Of a stretch of DNA of 64,000 nt, positions 23,473 through 31,836 are shown in pieces. This stretch comes from RYN-230 sp963717125 (lineage in GTDB: Bacteria > Actinomycetota > Actinomycetes > Streptosporangiales > Streptosporangiaceae), in NCBI GenBank assembly GCA_963717125.1, contig CAVQVG010000008.1, positions 310,001 to 374,000 of the forward strand. The letters are read 5' to 3'. The first letter of the stretch is position 1; the number at the start of each line of letters is the position of its first letter. The position numbers were made by a program, and so were the translations under genes. Under the pieces are notes generated by a model. It ran no database searches. It had not been told where the DNA came from and saw only the letters and a list, made by a program, of their open reading frames with translations.

Positions 23473-25383
23473 GTGCCAGCAGTGCCCGAGCAGGTCCTCC
23501 CGGATGGCGCGCAGCCCGCGACCAGCCCCGGTCATACCGACCTGAGCGTAATCCGGAACTTCTGCATCATCGCGCACATCGACCACGGCAAGTCCACCCT
23601 GGCCGACCGGATGCTGCAGCTCACCGGCGTGGTGACCGGCCGGCAGATGCGCGCGCAGTACCTGGACCGGATGGACATCGAGCGGGAGCGCGGGATCACC
23701 ATTAAGAGCCAGGCGGTCCGGCTGCCGTGGACCGGTCCGGACGGCCGCCCGTACGTGCTCAACCTGATCGACACCCCGGGGCATGTTGACTTCGCCTACG
23801 AGGTGTCCCGGTCGCTGGCGGCCTGTGAGGGCGCCATCCTGCTGGTGGACGCGGCCCAGGGCATCGAGGCGCAGACGCTGGCCAACCTGTACCTGGCCCT
23901 GGAAGCGGACCTGCACCTGATCCCGGTGCTGAACAAGATCGACCTGCCCGCCGCCCAGCCGGATCTGTACGCCGAGGAACTGGCCGGCATCATCGGCTGC
24001 GCTCCGGCGGACGTGCTCCGCGTCTCGGCCAAGACCGGCGAGGGGGTGGCCGCCCTGCTCAACGCCGTCGTGCAGCAGGTGCCGTCGCCCACCGGCGACC
24101 CCGACGCCCCCGCCCGGGCGCTGATCTTCGACTCGGTCTATGACTCCTACCGGGGCGTGGTCACCTACGTGCGGGTGATGGACGGCCGCCTGACCCGGCG
24201 GGAGAAGAGCCTGATGATGTCCACCAGGGCGGCCCACGACACGCTCGAGGTGGGGGTGATCTCGCCAGAGCCGGTGCCGTCGGAGAACCTGGGCGCGGGC
24301 GAGGTCGGCTACCTGATCACCGGGGTCAAGGACGTCCGGCAGGCCCGGGTCGGCGACACCGTGACCAGCGCCGCGCGGCCCGCGACCCAGCCGCTGCCCG
24401 GCTATGACCACCCGCGGCCGATGGTGTTCTCCGGGCTGTACCCGATGGACGGCGACGACTACCCGGAGTTGCGCGACGCGCTGGACAAGCTCCGGCTGAA
24501 CGACGCGGCCCTGGTCTACGAGCCCGAGACGTCCACCGCGCTGGGCTTCGGGTTCCGCTGCGGGTTCCTCGGCCTGCTGCACATGGAGATCGTCCGGGAG
24601 CGGCTGGAACGCGAATTCGGCCTGTCGCTGATCTCGACCGCGCCCAACGTCGTCTACCGGGTGGTCCTGGAGTCCGGCGCCGAGCTGCAGGTCACCAACC
24701 CGAGCGACTTCCCGGCCGGCAGCACCGCCGCGGCCGCCCCGGGCCATGGCCCGGCCGGCAAGGTGGCCAAGGTGTTCGAGCCGGTGGTCCGGGCCACCGT
24801 GCTGGCCCCGGCCGACTACATCGGCACCATCATGGAACTGTGCCAGGCCCGCCGGGGCGCGCTGCTGGGCATGGAATACCTGTCCGCGGACCGGGTCGAG
24901 ATCCGCTACACGATGCCGCTCGCGGAGATCATCTTCGACTTCTTCGACCAGCTCAAGTCGCGCACCCGCGGCTACGCGTCGCTGGACTACGAGCCGGATG
25001 GCGAGCAGGAAGCCGACCTGGTCAAGGTGGACATCCTGCTCCAGGGCCAGCCGGTGGACGCGTTCAGCCAGATCGTGCACGAGGACAAGGCGCGGGAGTA
25101 CGGCCTGGCCATGACGTCGCGGCTGCGCGAGCTCATCCCGCGGCAGCAGTTCGAGGTGCCGATCCAGGCCGCCATCGGCTCCAAGATCATCGCCCGGGAG
25201 AACATCCGCGCCTTGCGCAAGGACGTGCTGGCCAAGTGCTACGGCGGCGACATCACCCGGAAGCGCAAGCTGCTGGAGAGGCAGAAGGAAGGCAAGAAGC
25301 GGATGAAGACCATCGGCCGGGTCGAGGTCCCGCAGGAAGCCTTCGTGGCCGCGCTGTCCACCCAGCCGGACCGGCAGCGCTGA
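23473..25383 (+). CDS. lepA: Elongation factor 4 (LepA)
   Basis: A translational GTPase that acts on stalled or mistranslocated ribosomes. The G domain has AHIDHGKST, the RGITIKSQAVRLPW effector, DTPGHVDF and NKIDLP. EF4-specific parts follow: GFRCGFLGLLHMEIVRERLE and the C-terminal domain ending KCYGGDITRKRKLLERQKEG. The 636-residue length includes about 25 extra N-terminal residues from GTG 23473. A loop of about 20 residues (AGSTAAAAPGHGPAGK) is inserted near residue 420. Confidence 0.97.
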   Translation: MPAVPEQVLPDGAQPATSPGHTDLSVIRNFCIIAHIDHGKSTLADRMLQLTGVVTGRQMRAQYLDRMDIERERGITIKSQAVRLPWTGPDGRPYVLNLIDTPGHVDFAYEVSRSLAACEGAILLVDAAQGIEAQTLANLYLALEADLHLIPVLNKIDLPAAQPDLYAEELAGIIGCAPADVLRVSAKTGEGVAALLNAVVQQVPSPTGDPDAPARALIFDSVYDSYRGVVTYVRVMDGRLTRREKSLMMSTRAAHDTLEVGVISPEPVPSENLGAGEVGYLITGVKDVRQARVGDTVTSAARPATQPLPGYDHPRPMVFSGLYPMDGDDYPELRDALDKLRLNDAALVYEPETSTALGFGFRCGFLGLLHMEIVRERLEREFGLSLISTAPNVVYRVVLESGAELQVTNPSDFPAGSTAAAAPGHGPAGKVAKVFEPVVRATVLAPADYIGTIMELCQARRGALLGMEYLSADRVEIRYTMPLAEIIFDFFDQLKSRTRGYASLDYEPDGEQEADLVKVDILLQGQPVDAFSQIVHEDKAREYGLAMTSRLRELIPRQQFEVPIQAAIGSKIIARENIRALRKDVLAKCYGGDITRKRKLLERQKEGKKRMKTIGRVEVPQEAFVAALSTQPDRQR

Positions 25384-25438
25384 ACCCGCTGCCACCCGCC
25401 CCGGCTAGCTGACCGCCCCGGCTAGCTGACCCCCCCGG

Positions 25439-25975
25439 CTAGCCGCCCAGCCGCATGTGGAACGTGTGCACCGCGGGGGCCCCGTGGGTGAACGCTACCC
25501 CGGCCACCAGCACGCCGGCCCAGAACAGCACCCACAAGGCCACCGCCAGCCAGCCCAGGACGAGCCCGGTCATGGCCAGGCCGTCGCCGCCCTCCCCGGT
25601 CCGCCGGATCTCGTTGCGGGCGGCGTGGCCGAGCATGACCGCCGGGATCGAGGTTAGGCCGAACGTGAAGAACTCGGCGACGCCGCAGATCGCCGCGCCC
25701 ACGGCCTTCGAATTGGTCCGCGGCGGACCGGCCGGCACCGGGAGCAGGGCCGCCCCGCCGCCGGGCAACTGGCTGGTCACCGCGGCCAGGTCGCCGACGG
25801 TGCGCGCCGCGTAGATCTTGCTCAGGTGCTCGTCGTATTCGTCCTTGCTCAGTCGGCCCTCGGCGTAGCCGGTCTTGAGCACCTCGGCCGCGCGTTCGCG
25901 GTCCTGGTCGGACGCCCGCATGTCACTGTGCGCCGCCGCCGCCATCCGGTATCCCGGTCCCGGCCAGTACGTCAT
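25439..25975 (-). CDS. DUF1707/DUF4190 membrane protein
   Basis: A 178-residue protein with the DUF1707 motif MRASDQDRERAAEVLKTGYAE followed by AARTVGDLAAVTSQLP. Two hydrophobic helices of the DUF4190 type are in the C-terminal half (around SKAVGAAICGVAEFFTFGL and MTGLVLGWLAVALWVLFWAG). ATG 25975 is chosen because GGGAGG lies five bases upstream. Such proteins are common in actinobacteria with no established role. A 15-codon frame with a similar ribosome site lies just upstream. Confidence 0.85.
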   Translation of the reverse strand: MTYWPGPGYRMAAAAHSDMRASDQDRERAAEVLKTGYAEGRLSKDEYDEHLSKIYAARTVGDLAAVTSQLPGGGAALLPVPAGPPRTNSKAVGAAICGVAEFFTFGLTSIPAVMLGHAARNEIRRTGEGGDGLAMTGLVLGWLAVALWVLFWAGVLVAGVAFTHGAPAVHTFHMRLGG

Positions 25976-26032
25976 CGAAGCCTCCCGCCGCGTGCCCACC
26001 TTCACCGTACCCGCGACCCGGCGGCGGACCGG

Positions 26033-26080
26033 TCACCCGCGCAGCGCGGCGAACGCCACCAAGGCGATGCCCATGGTCAT
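26033..26080 (-). CDS. Possible 15-residue small ORF or leader upstream of the DUF1707 gene
   Basis: ATG 26080 is preceded by GGGGAGGCTGCG, a strong ribosome site. The frame MTMGIALVAFAALRG ends in TGA at 26035-26033. Its start region (GGGAGGCTGCGATGAC) closely copies that of the downstream gene (GGGAGGCTTCGATGAC), so it may be a duplicated gene start rather than a working peptide. Confidence 0.3.
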   Translation of the reverse strand: MTMGIALVAFAALRG

Positions 26081-26138
26081 CGCAGCCTCCCCGTCGCGCC
26101 CAGCCTCAGGATAACCGCGCTGCGCCCAGCCAATATGG

Positions 26139-26168
26139 TTCGACCTGGTGCACCGGGTCCATTAGCGT
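26139..26168 (+). promoter_or_regulatory. Promoter for leaderless MOSC gene
   Basis: TTCGAC (26139-26144), an 18-base spacer and TAGCGT (26163-26168) precede the GTG at 26175 by 6 bases, so the transcript should start at the start codon. Confidence 0.5.
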
Positions 26169-26174
26169 GCAGGG

Positions 26175-26834
26175 GTGGCGAACGCACTGGTCATCTCGGT
26201 GAACACCGGCCGCACCCGGGCTGCGGACTGGGCCGGCCGCATCCAGCGCACCGCGATCGACAAGCGGCCCGCCGCCGGGCCGCTAGCCATCGGACGGCTC
26301 GGCGTGCGCGGCGACGAGCAGGCGGACCATCAGCATCACGGCGGCGTGGAGCAGGCCGTCTACGCCTACGCCCGGGAAGACCTGGACTGGTGGGTGGAGC
26401 AGCTCAGCCTGGAACTGCCCAACGGCACGTTCGGCGAGAATCTGACCACGGCCGGGCTCGACGTCTCCGGCGCGCTGCTCGGCGAGACCTGGCAGGTCGG
26501 CACGGCGGTCGTCCAGGTCAGGTCGGTGCGCGTGCCCTGCGGGGTCTTCGCCAGCTGGATGGGTGAGCAGTACGGTGCCCAGCGGGCCTGGGTCAAGCGG
26601 TTCGCCGCGGCCGGCCGGCCCGGCGCCTACCTCAAGGTGCTGACCGAGGGCACGGTCGGCCCGGGCGACCCGATCGAGGTGCTGCACCGGCCCGCGGCCA
26701 GCGTGACCGTGGCCGAGTCGCTGCGCGCCTACTACGGCGACGCCGGCCTGATGCGCCGCCTGCTGGCGGTCCAGGACCGCGACCCGTCCTGGGACGGAGT
26801 CGGCGCTGAGGTACTCGCCAGGGCGGCTGGCTGA
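26175..26834 (+). CDS. MOSC domain-containing protein (YiiM-like)
   Basis: A 219-residue protein. VNTGRTRAADWAGRIQRTAID opens the MOSC fold; LGVRGDEQADHQHHGGVEQAVYAY is the typical N-terminal motif, followed by FGENLTTAGLD and the conserved Cys in RVPCGVFASWMG. The C-terminal 3-alpha helix bundle follows. MOSC proteins bind sulfur or molybdenum cofactor groups; YiiM-type members reduce N-hydroxylated bases (family knowledge, not shown here). GTG 26175 has a TAGCGT box 6 bases upstream, giving a leaderless start. It ends 2 bases before hemW. Confidence 0.92.
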   Translation: MANALVISVNTGRTRAADWAGRIQRTAIDKRPAAGPLAIGRLGVRGDEQADHQHHGGVEQAVYAYAREDLDWWVEQLSLELPNGTFGENLTTAGLDVSGALLGETWQVGTAVVQVRSVRVPCGVFASWMGEQYGAQRAWVKRFAAAGRPGAYLKVLTEGTVGPGDPIEVLHRPAASVTVAESLRAYYGDAGLMRRLLAVQDRDPSWDGVGAEVLARAAG

Positions 26835-26836
26835 TC

Positions 26837-28057
26837 GTGCCCGGGGCTCTGCCGGCCGGCCAGCCGGTGCCCGCCGACGGACGGCTGCCCGCCAGCGCGC
26901 TGTCCGGGCTGGCCGAACCGGCGTTCGGCATCTATGTGCACGTGCCGTTCTGCCGTACCCGGTGCGGGTACTGCGACTTCAACACGTACACCGCCGCCGA
27001 GCTGGGCGGCGGGGCATCCCGGGACAGCTATCCCGGCCTGGCCGCCGCCGAGCTCCGGCTGGCCCGGCAGGTCCTGGGGGCGGACTGCCCGCCAGTCAGC
27101 ACGGTGTTCTTCGGCGGCGGGACGCCCACCCTGCTCCCGCCGGGCCAGCTCGGCGGGCTGCTCCGGGTCATCGACGGCGAGTTCGGCCTGGCCCCCGGGG
27201 CCGAGGTGACCACCGAGGCCAACCCGGAGAGCGTGGACGAGCGGTCGCTGGCCGGGCTGCGCGCGGCCGGCCTCACCCGGATCTCGCTTGGCATGCAGAG
27301 CGCCGCGCCGCACGTGCTGGCCGTGCTGGACCGGGAGCATCAGCCGGGACGGCCCGCCCAGTGCGCCCGGTGGGCCCGGCAGGCCGGCTTCGAGCACGTC
27401 AGCCTGGATCTCATCTACGGCACGCCGGGGGAGACCGACGCCGACTGGTGCGCCTCGGTCGAGGCGGCGCTGGCCGCCGGCCCGGACCACATCTCCGCTT
27501 ACGCGCTGATCGTGGAGGAGGGCACCCGGCTGGCCGCCCGGATCCGCCGCGGCCAGGTGGCCGAACCCGACGACGACACCATGGCGCAACGCTATCTACT
27601 GGCCGATGACCTGCTCGGCCGCGCGGGCCTGACCTGGTACGAGGTATCCAATTGGGCCGCCGGGCCGGGCGCCGCCTGCGAGCACAACCGGCTGTACTGG
27701 ACGGGCGGCAACTGGTGGGGCGTCGGGCCGGGGGCGCATAGTCACGTGGCCGGCACCCGCTGGTGGAACGTCAAGCACCCGGCCGCCTACGCGGCCCGGC
27801 TCAGTGCCGGGGTCAGCCCCGGCCAGGCCCGGGAGGTGCTGACCAGCCCGGAACGCCGGCTGGAAGAGATCATGCTGCGCACCCGGCTGGCCGAGGGCTG
27901 CCCGCTCGGCCTGCTCAGCCCGGCCGGCCGCGCGGCCGCCGGGGTCGCGGTGCGGGACGGTCTGGCCGACCCCGCCGCGCACGCGGCGGGCCAGGTGGTG
28001 CTGACCAGGCGCGGCCGGCTGCTGGCCGACGCGGTGATCCGCGGCCTTACCGATTGA
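26837..28057 (+). CDS. hemW: Radical SAM protein HemW (heme chaperone-like)
   Basis: A 406-residue HemN/HemW-family protein. The cluster motif is Cys39-x3-Cys43-x2-Cys46 in PFCRTRCGYCDF. It is followed by FFGGGTPTLL, the TTEANPES block, ISLGMQS and DLIYGTPGET. It lacks features specific to coproporphyrinogen dehydrogenase HemN, and the position before hrcA-dnaJ is that of HemW, which binds and delivers heme. It starts at GTG 26837, 2 bases after the MOSC gene, so they are likely cotranscribed. Its end overlaps the convergent DUF4870 gene. Confidence 0.93.
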   Translation: MPGALPAGQPVPADGRLPASALSGLAEPAFGIYVHVPFCRTRCGYCDFNTYTAAELGGGASRDSYPGLAAAELRLARQVLGADCPPVSTVFFGGGTPTLLPPGQLGGLLRVIDGEFGLAPGAEVTTEANPESVDERSLAGLRAAGLTRISLGMQSAAPHVLAVLDREHQPGRPAQCARWARQAGFEHVSLDLIYGTPGETDADWCASVEAALAAGPDHISAYALIVEEGTRLAARIRRGQVAEPDDDTMAQRYLLADDLLGRAGLTWYEVSNWAAGPGAACEHNRLYWTGGNWWGVGPGAHSHVAGTRWWNVKHPAAYAARLSAGVSPGQAREVLTSPERRLEEIMLRTRLAEGCPLGLLSPAGRAAAGVAVRDGLADPAAHAAGQVVLTRRGRLLADAVIRGLTD

Positions 28058-28508
28058 CCCGCAGCCAGCGAGGCACCGGCTGCTGCTCGCCCCGGCCGGC
28101 CGCGCTGGCCGCGCGGACGAGCACCACCAGCACGGAGATCCACAGCAGGGCCAGCAGCGGCACGGCGATAAGCGTGGCCACCTGCACCGAGTCGAGCGCG
28201 AGCACGCCGCCCACGATCAGGCCGCACACGGTGTAGAGCAGCGCGGTGACGGCCACGTTCAGCGCCTGGCCGGCGTGCCACCGGACGAACCCGGGGCCGC
28301 GCACGCTGGCCAGGTAGATGGCCAGCGGCAGCAGGCACAGGGTGAACGGCACGCCCAGGTAGGCCAGCATGGCGCGGTGCACCTCGCGGCGGCTGGCCGG
28401 GACTGGGCCAGGCGGCGGTCCGCCCGGCTGGGCGCCCTGGTCAGCGGGCACGAACCCACCCGAGCCGGGATCCATCGGGACAGGGGGGTGCATCGGGCGG
28501 CTGGTCAT
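28047..28508 (-). CDS. DUF4870 family membrane protein
   Basis: A 153-residue protein: a Pro/Gly-rich N-terminus of about 45 residues, then a DUF4870/Tic20-like fold with helices around YLGVPFTLCLLPLAIYL, the FVRWHAGQALNVAVTALLY loop-helix typical of the family, and VQVATLIAVPLLALLWISV. ATG 28508 is preceded by GAGGAG. Function unknown. Its end overlaps the hemW stop by 11 bases tail to tail. Confidence 0.85.
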   Translation of the reverse strand: MTSRPMHPPVPMDPGSGGFVPADQGAQPGGPPPGPVPASRREVHRAMLAYLGVPFTLCLLPLAIYLASVRGPGFVRWHAGQALNVAVTALLYTVCGLIVGGVLALDSVQVATLIAVPLLALLWISVLVVLVRAASAAGRGEQQPVPRWLRVNR

Positions 28509-28539
28509 CGGCTCCTCGCATGCTGCGCTTGCCCACACG

Positions 28540-29427
28540 TTAGCCAGTCCCCGGCGCTGTGACGAAGTCGATCAGTTCTTCCACCCGGCCGAGCAGCTCC
28601 GGTTCCAGGTCCGTGTAGCTGCGCGCGCCGGCCAGGATGCGTTTCCAGCCGGCCGCGGTGTCGGTGCCCCAGCCCAGCCCGCGCAGCACTCCTTCCTTCC
28701 ACGGCTGGCCGCGCGGCACGTCCGGCCAGCGCGCGATGCCGAGGGCCGCGGGCTTGACCGCCTGCCAGACGTCCACGTACGGGTGGCCGACCACGAGCAC
28801 GTGTGGCGAGGTCACCCCGGCCGCGATGCGCTGCTCCTTGGACCCCGGGATCAGGTGGTTGACGAGCACGCCCAGGCGGCGGTCCGGGCCGGGCGCGAAG
28901 CTGGCCACGACACCGGGCAGGTGGTCGACGCCCTCCAGGTACTCCACCACGACCCCGGTTTCGCGCAGGTCGTCGCCCCAGATCTGCTCGACCAGCTCGG
29001 CGTCGTGCCGTCCTTCCACGTAGATCCGGCTGGCCCGGGCGACCCGGGCCCGGCTGGCCTGGCCCGCCGGGGCGGGTGCCGGGGCCCGCGAGCCGGACCG
29101 GCTCCTGGACGGGCTGGCGGGGCGGGCGGCCGGGGCGGGCCTGACCAGCGTGACGGGCTGGCCGTCGAGCAGGAACGCGGCGGGCCGCAGCGGGAACACC
29201 CGCTGGCGGCCGAACCGGTCTTCCAGGGTTACCGCGTCCTTCTCGCAGGCCACCACGGCGCCGCAGAACCCCTGGCCACCGGCCTCTTCGATGACCAGCC
29301 CGCGGGCCGCCTCGACCCGCGGCGGCTCTGGCCGCTGGCGTCGCCGCCAGTCCTTTGCGAGCACGTCCTGCCCATAGTCGGCATGCATAACGGGCAGGAC
29401 GGTACCGGACCAGGCGGGCGGTCTCAT
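28540..29427 (-). CDS. DUF3097 family protein
   Basis: A 295-residue actinobacterial protein. Characteristic parts are the N-terminal HADYGQDVLAKDWRRRQR, RASRIYVEGRHDAELVEQIWG, VEYLEGVDHL, and GPDRRLGVLVNHLIPGSKE. The YVEGRHDAEL and acidic residues recall a Toprim-like fold. It may act on nucleic acid (inference), but no function is established. A Ser/Arg/Pro/Ala linker near residues 100-125 is low complexity. It probably forms an operon with the downstream DUF4870 gene (31-base gap) and is divergent from hrcA. Confidence 0.88.
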   Translation of the reverse strand: MRPPAWSGTVLPVMHADYGQDVLAKDWRRRQRPEPPRVEAARGLVIEEAGGQGFCGAVVACEKDAVTLEDRFGRQRVFPLRPAAFLLDGQPVTLVRPAPAARPASPSRSRSGSRAPAPAPAGQASRARVARASRIYVEGRHDAELVEQIWGDDLRETGVVVEYLEGVDHLPGVVASFAPGPDRRLGVLVNHLIPGSKEQRIAAGVTSPHVLVVGHPYVDVWQAVKPAALGIARWPDVPRGQPWKEGVLRGLGWGTDTAAGWKRILAGARSYTDLEPELLGRVEELIDFVTAPGTG

Positions 29428-29547
29428 GATGGCGCGCCGTGGCGGTGAAGAAGCCTGCTCAGATGGACACTAGAGCCAGATTCCGCCGTAATCGCTATGC
29501 TCCCGATACCCGCGCTTGGACGCCAGGGCGCCCGGACCGCCTTAAAA

Positions 29548-29574
29548 TTGGCACTCAGGACAGTGGAGTGCCAG
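29548..29574 (+). promoter_or_regulatory. CIRCE operator of hrcA-dnaJ
   Basis: TTGGCACTC-N9-GAGTGCCAG matches the CIRCE inverted repeat (TTAGCACTC-N9-GAGTGCTAA) with symmetric changes at the outer positions. It lies 11 bases before the hrcA ATG, overlapping the leader and next to the GGGAGG ribosome site. HrcA binds CIRCE and represses heat-shock genes (family knowledge), so this operon is autoregulated. Confidence 0.9.
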
Positions 29575-29585
29575 GGAGGTGGGAC

Positions 29586-30599
29586 ATGCTCGACGATCGT
29601 AAGCTCGCTGTGCTCCGCGCGATCGTGGAAGATTACGTGTCCACCACCGAACCGGTGGGCTCGAAGTCTCTGGTCGACCGGCACCACCTGGATGTCTCGC
29701 CGGCCACCATCCGGAACGACATGGCCGTGCTCGAGGAGCAGGGCTTCATCGTGCAGCCGCACACCAGCGCGGGCCGGATACCCACGGACAAGGGGTACCG
29801 GCTGTTCGTGGACCGGCTGTCCGGCGTCAAGCCGCTGTCCGCGGCGGAGCGGCGGGCCATCGAGACGTTCCTGGCCGGCGCCTACGACCTCGATGACGTG
29901 GTGATTCGGACGGTGCGGCTGCTGGCCCAGCTGACCCGGCAGGTCGCGGTGGTGCAGTACCCCTCGCTGAGCCGGTCCTCGGTGCGGCACGTGGAACTGG
30001 TCCCGCTGGCCGCCAAACGGCTGATGCTGGTACTGATCACCGACACCGGGCGGGTCGAGCAGCGCGCGGTGGAGCTGCCTGACCCGGCCGAAGAGGATTC
30101 GGTCATGCAGCTCCGGGCGGTGCTCAACGCCTGCCTGGACGGCCGGCGGCTAACCGAGGCGACCTCGGTCATCGCCGACCTGCCCACCCTGGTCGAGCCG
30201 GGGGAGCGGCCCAACGCGGCCGCGGTGTTCTCCGTCATCCTGGAGACGCTGGTCGAGCGGACCGACGAGCGGGTCGTGGTCGGCGGGGCGGCCAACCTGA
30301 CCGCCACGGACTTTTCCAAGGGGCTGCGTGAGGTCCTGGAATCGCTGGAGGAGCAGGTGGTGTTGATGCGGTTGCTGGGCGAGTCCGGCGACCACCCTGC
30401 CCTCACGGTCCGGATCGGTGCGGAGAACCCTTTCGAGGGGCTGCACAGTACCTCGGTGGTGGCGGCGGGGTACGGGACCGGGGACCAGATGCTGGCCAGG
30501 CTCGGGGTGCTTGGCCCGACACGGATGGATTACCCGACGGCGATGGGAGCGGTGCGCGCGGTGGCACGATACGTGGGCCAGATCCTGGCGGGGTCATAG
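29586..30599 (+). CDS. hrcA: Heat-inducible transcription repressor HrcA
   Basis: A 337-residue repressor. The N-terminal winged helix has LRAIVEDYVSTTEPVGSKSLV and SPATIRNDMAVLEEQGFI, followed by the HTSAGRIPTDKGYRLFVD motif. The central GAF-like domain ends with IGAENPFEGLHSTSVVAAGY. ATG 29586 follows GGGAGG and the CIRCE site; the frame extending to 29439 passes through the operator and is not used. Its stop overlaps the GTG of dnaJ by one base. Confidence 0.97.
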   Translation: MLDDRKLAVLRAIVEDYVSTTEPVGSKSLVDRHHLDVSPATIRNDMAVLEEQGFIVQPHTSAGRIPTDKGYRLFVDRLSGVKPLSAAERRAIETFLAGAYDLDDVVIRTVRLLAQLTRQVAVVQYPSLSRSSVRHVELVPLAAKRLMLVLITDTGRVEQRAVELPDPAEEDSVMQLRAVLNACLDGRRLTEATSVIADLPTLVEPGERPNAAAVFSVILETLVERTDERVVVGGAANLTATDFSKGLREVLESLEEQVVLMRLLGESGDHPALTVRIGAENPFEGLHSTSVVAAGYGTGDQMLARLGVLGPTRMDYPTAMGAVRAVARYVGQILAGS

Positions 30600-31741
30600 T
30601 GGCCAACGACTACTACGCCGCGCTCGGCGTACGCCGGGACGCGCCGCCCGACGAGATCAAGAAGGCCTACCGGCGACTCGCCCGTGAGCTGCACCCGGAC
30701 GTCAATCCGGACCCGCAGACTCAGGAGCGATTCAAGGAGATCACCCAGGCCTACGAGGTGCTCTCCGACCCTGGCAAGCGGCAGCTGTTCGACCAGGGCG
30801 TGGACCCGTTCGCGCCGAACGGCGGGGCGGGCCAGGGGGCCGGGCCGTTCGGGCCCGCCGGGTTCCCGTTCAGCGACATCATGGACGCGTTCTTCGGCGC
30901 CGGGGCGAACACCCGCGGCCCGCGCAGCCGGGCGCGGCGCGGCCGCAACGCGACCATCCGGGTCGAGCTCGACCTGGCCGAGTGCGCGTTCGGCACCACC
31001 CGGGAACTGACCGTGGACACCGCGGTGGTCTGCCCGACCTGCTCCGGCGAGGGCACCGCACCGGGCACCCACCCGGAGACCTGCGACGTGTGCGGCGGCC
31101 GCGGTGAGGTCAGCCAGGTCACCCGGTCGTTCCTCGGCCAGGTGATGACGTCGCGGCCGTGCCCGCACTGCGGCGGGTTCGGCACCGTCATCCGGCGGCC
31201 GTGCCCGGAGTGCGACGGGGACGGCCGGGTACGCACCCGGCGCACGATGAAGGTGCGCATCCCGGCCGGGGTCGAGGACGGCACGCACATCCAGCTGGCT
31301 GGCGAAGGGGAGATCGGCTCCGGCGGCGGCCCGCCCGGTGACCTGTTCCTGGAGATCCTGCAGCGGCCGCACCCGATCTTCGAGCGGCAGGGCGACGACC
31401 TGCACTGCACGGTCACGATCCCGATGGTGGCCGCGGCGCTCGGCGCCAGCCTGTCGGTGGAGACCCTGGATGGGCCCCGGGACCTGGACCTCCGGCCGGG
31501 CACCCAGTCCGGGCAGGTCATCCCCATGTACGCGCTCGGCGTCCAGCACCTGAACGACTCGGGACGCGGTGACCTGATCATCCACGTCACGGTGGAGACC
31601 CCCACCAAGCTGGACGAGCCGCAGGAGGCGCTGCTCAAACAGCTGGCCGCGCTGCGCGGCGAGGAGACCCCGCGCGGCCGGTTCGCACCCGGCCAGCAGG
31701 GGTTCTTCTCCCGGTTGCGGGACGCGTTCAACGGCCGCTGA
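30599..31741 (+). CDS. dnaJ: Chaperone protein DnaJ
   Basis: An Hsp40 co-chaperone of DnaK, 380 residues. The J domain has His32-Pro33-Asp34. A short Gly/Phe-rich region follows (about 68-105). Four CxxCxGxG zinc motifs begin at Cys145 (CPTCSGEG, CDVCGGRG, CPHCGGFG, CPECDGDG); the last has Asp where Gly is usual. The C-terminal substrate-binding domains are complete. This is the hrcA-linked dnaJ, usually called dnaJ2 in actinobacteria. It starts with GTG within the hrcA stop (TAGTG). Confidence 0.97.
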   Translation: MANDYYAALGVRRDAPPDEIKKAYRRLARELHPDVNPDPQTQERFKEITQAYEVLSDPGKRQLFDQGVDPFAPNGGAGQGAGPFGPAGFPFSDIMDAFFGAGANTRGPRSRARRGRNATIRVELDLAECAFGTTRELTVDTAVVCPTCSGEGTAPGTHPETCDVCGGRGEVSQVTRSFLGQVMTSRPCPHCGGFGTVIRRPCPECDGDGRVRTRRTMKVRIPAGVEDGTHIQLAGEGEIGSGGGPPGDLFLEILQRPHPIFERQGDDLHCTVTIPMVAAALGASLSVETLDGPRDLDLRPGTQSGQVIPMYALGVQHLNDSGRGDLIIHVTVETPTKLDEPQEALLKQLAALRGEETPRGRFAPGQQGFFSRLRDAFNGR

Positions 31742-31749
31742 GGAGCGCG

Positions 31750-31836
31750 CCGCGAAGCGGCGGTCGGGGGGTTCCGGGAGATTGTCGGCACGGGATGAAA
31801 TGGCGGGGGGCCCAGGGGGGTCGTCCCCCCGGAATA
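31750..31836. repeat. Degenerate copies of a dispersed GC-rich repeat
   Basis: Two pieces, GCGAAGCGGCGGTCGGGGGG and GGGGGGCCCAGGGGGGTCGT (ending TCCCCCCGGA), match the motif found intact at 32718-32823 and inside recO. It fills the dnaJ-rsmE gap and runs into the possible rsmE N-terminus. Confidence 0.6.
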
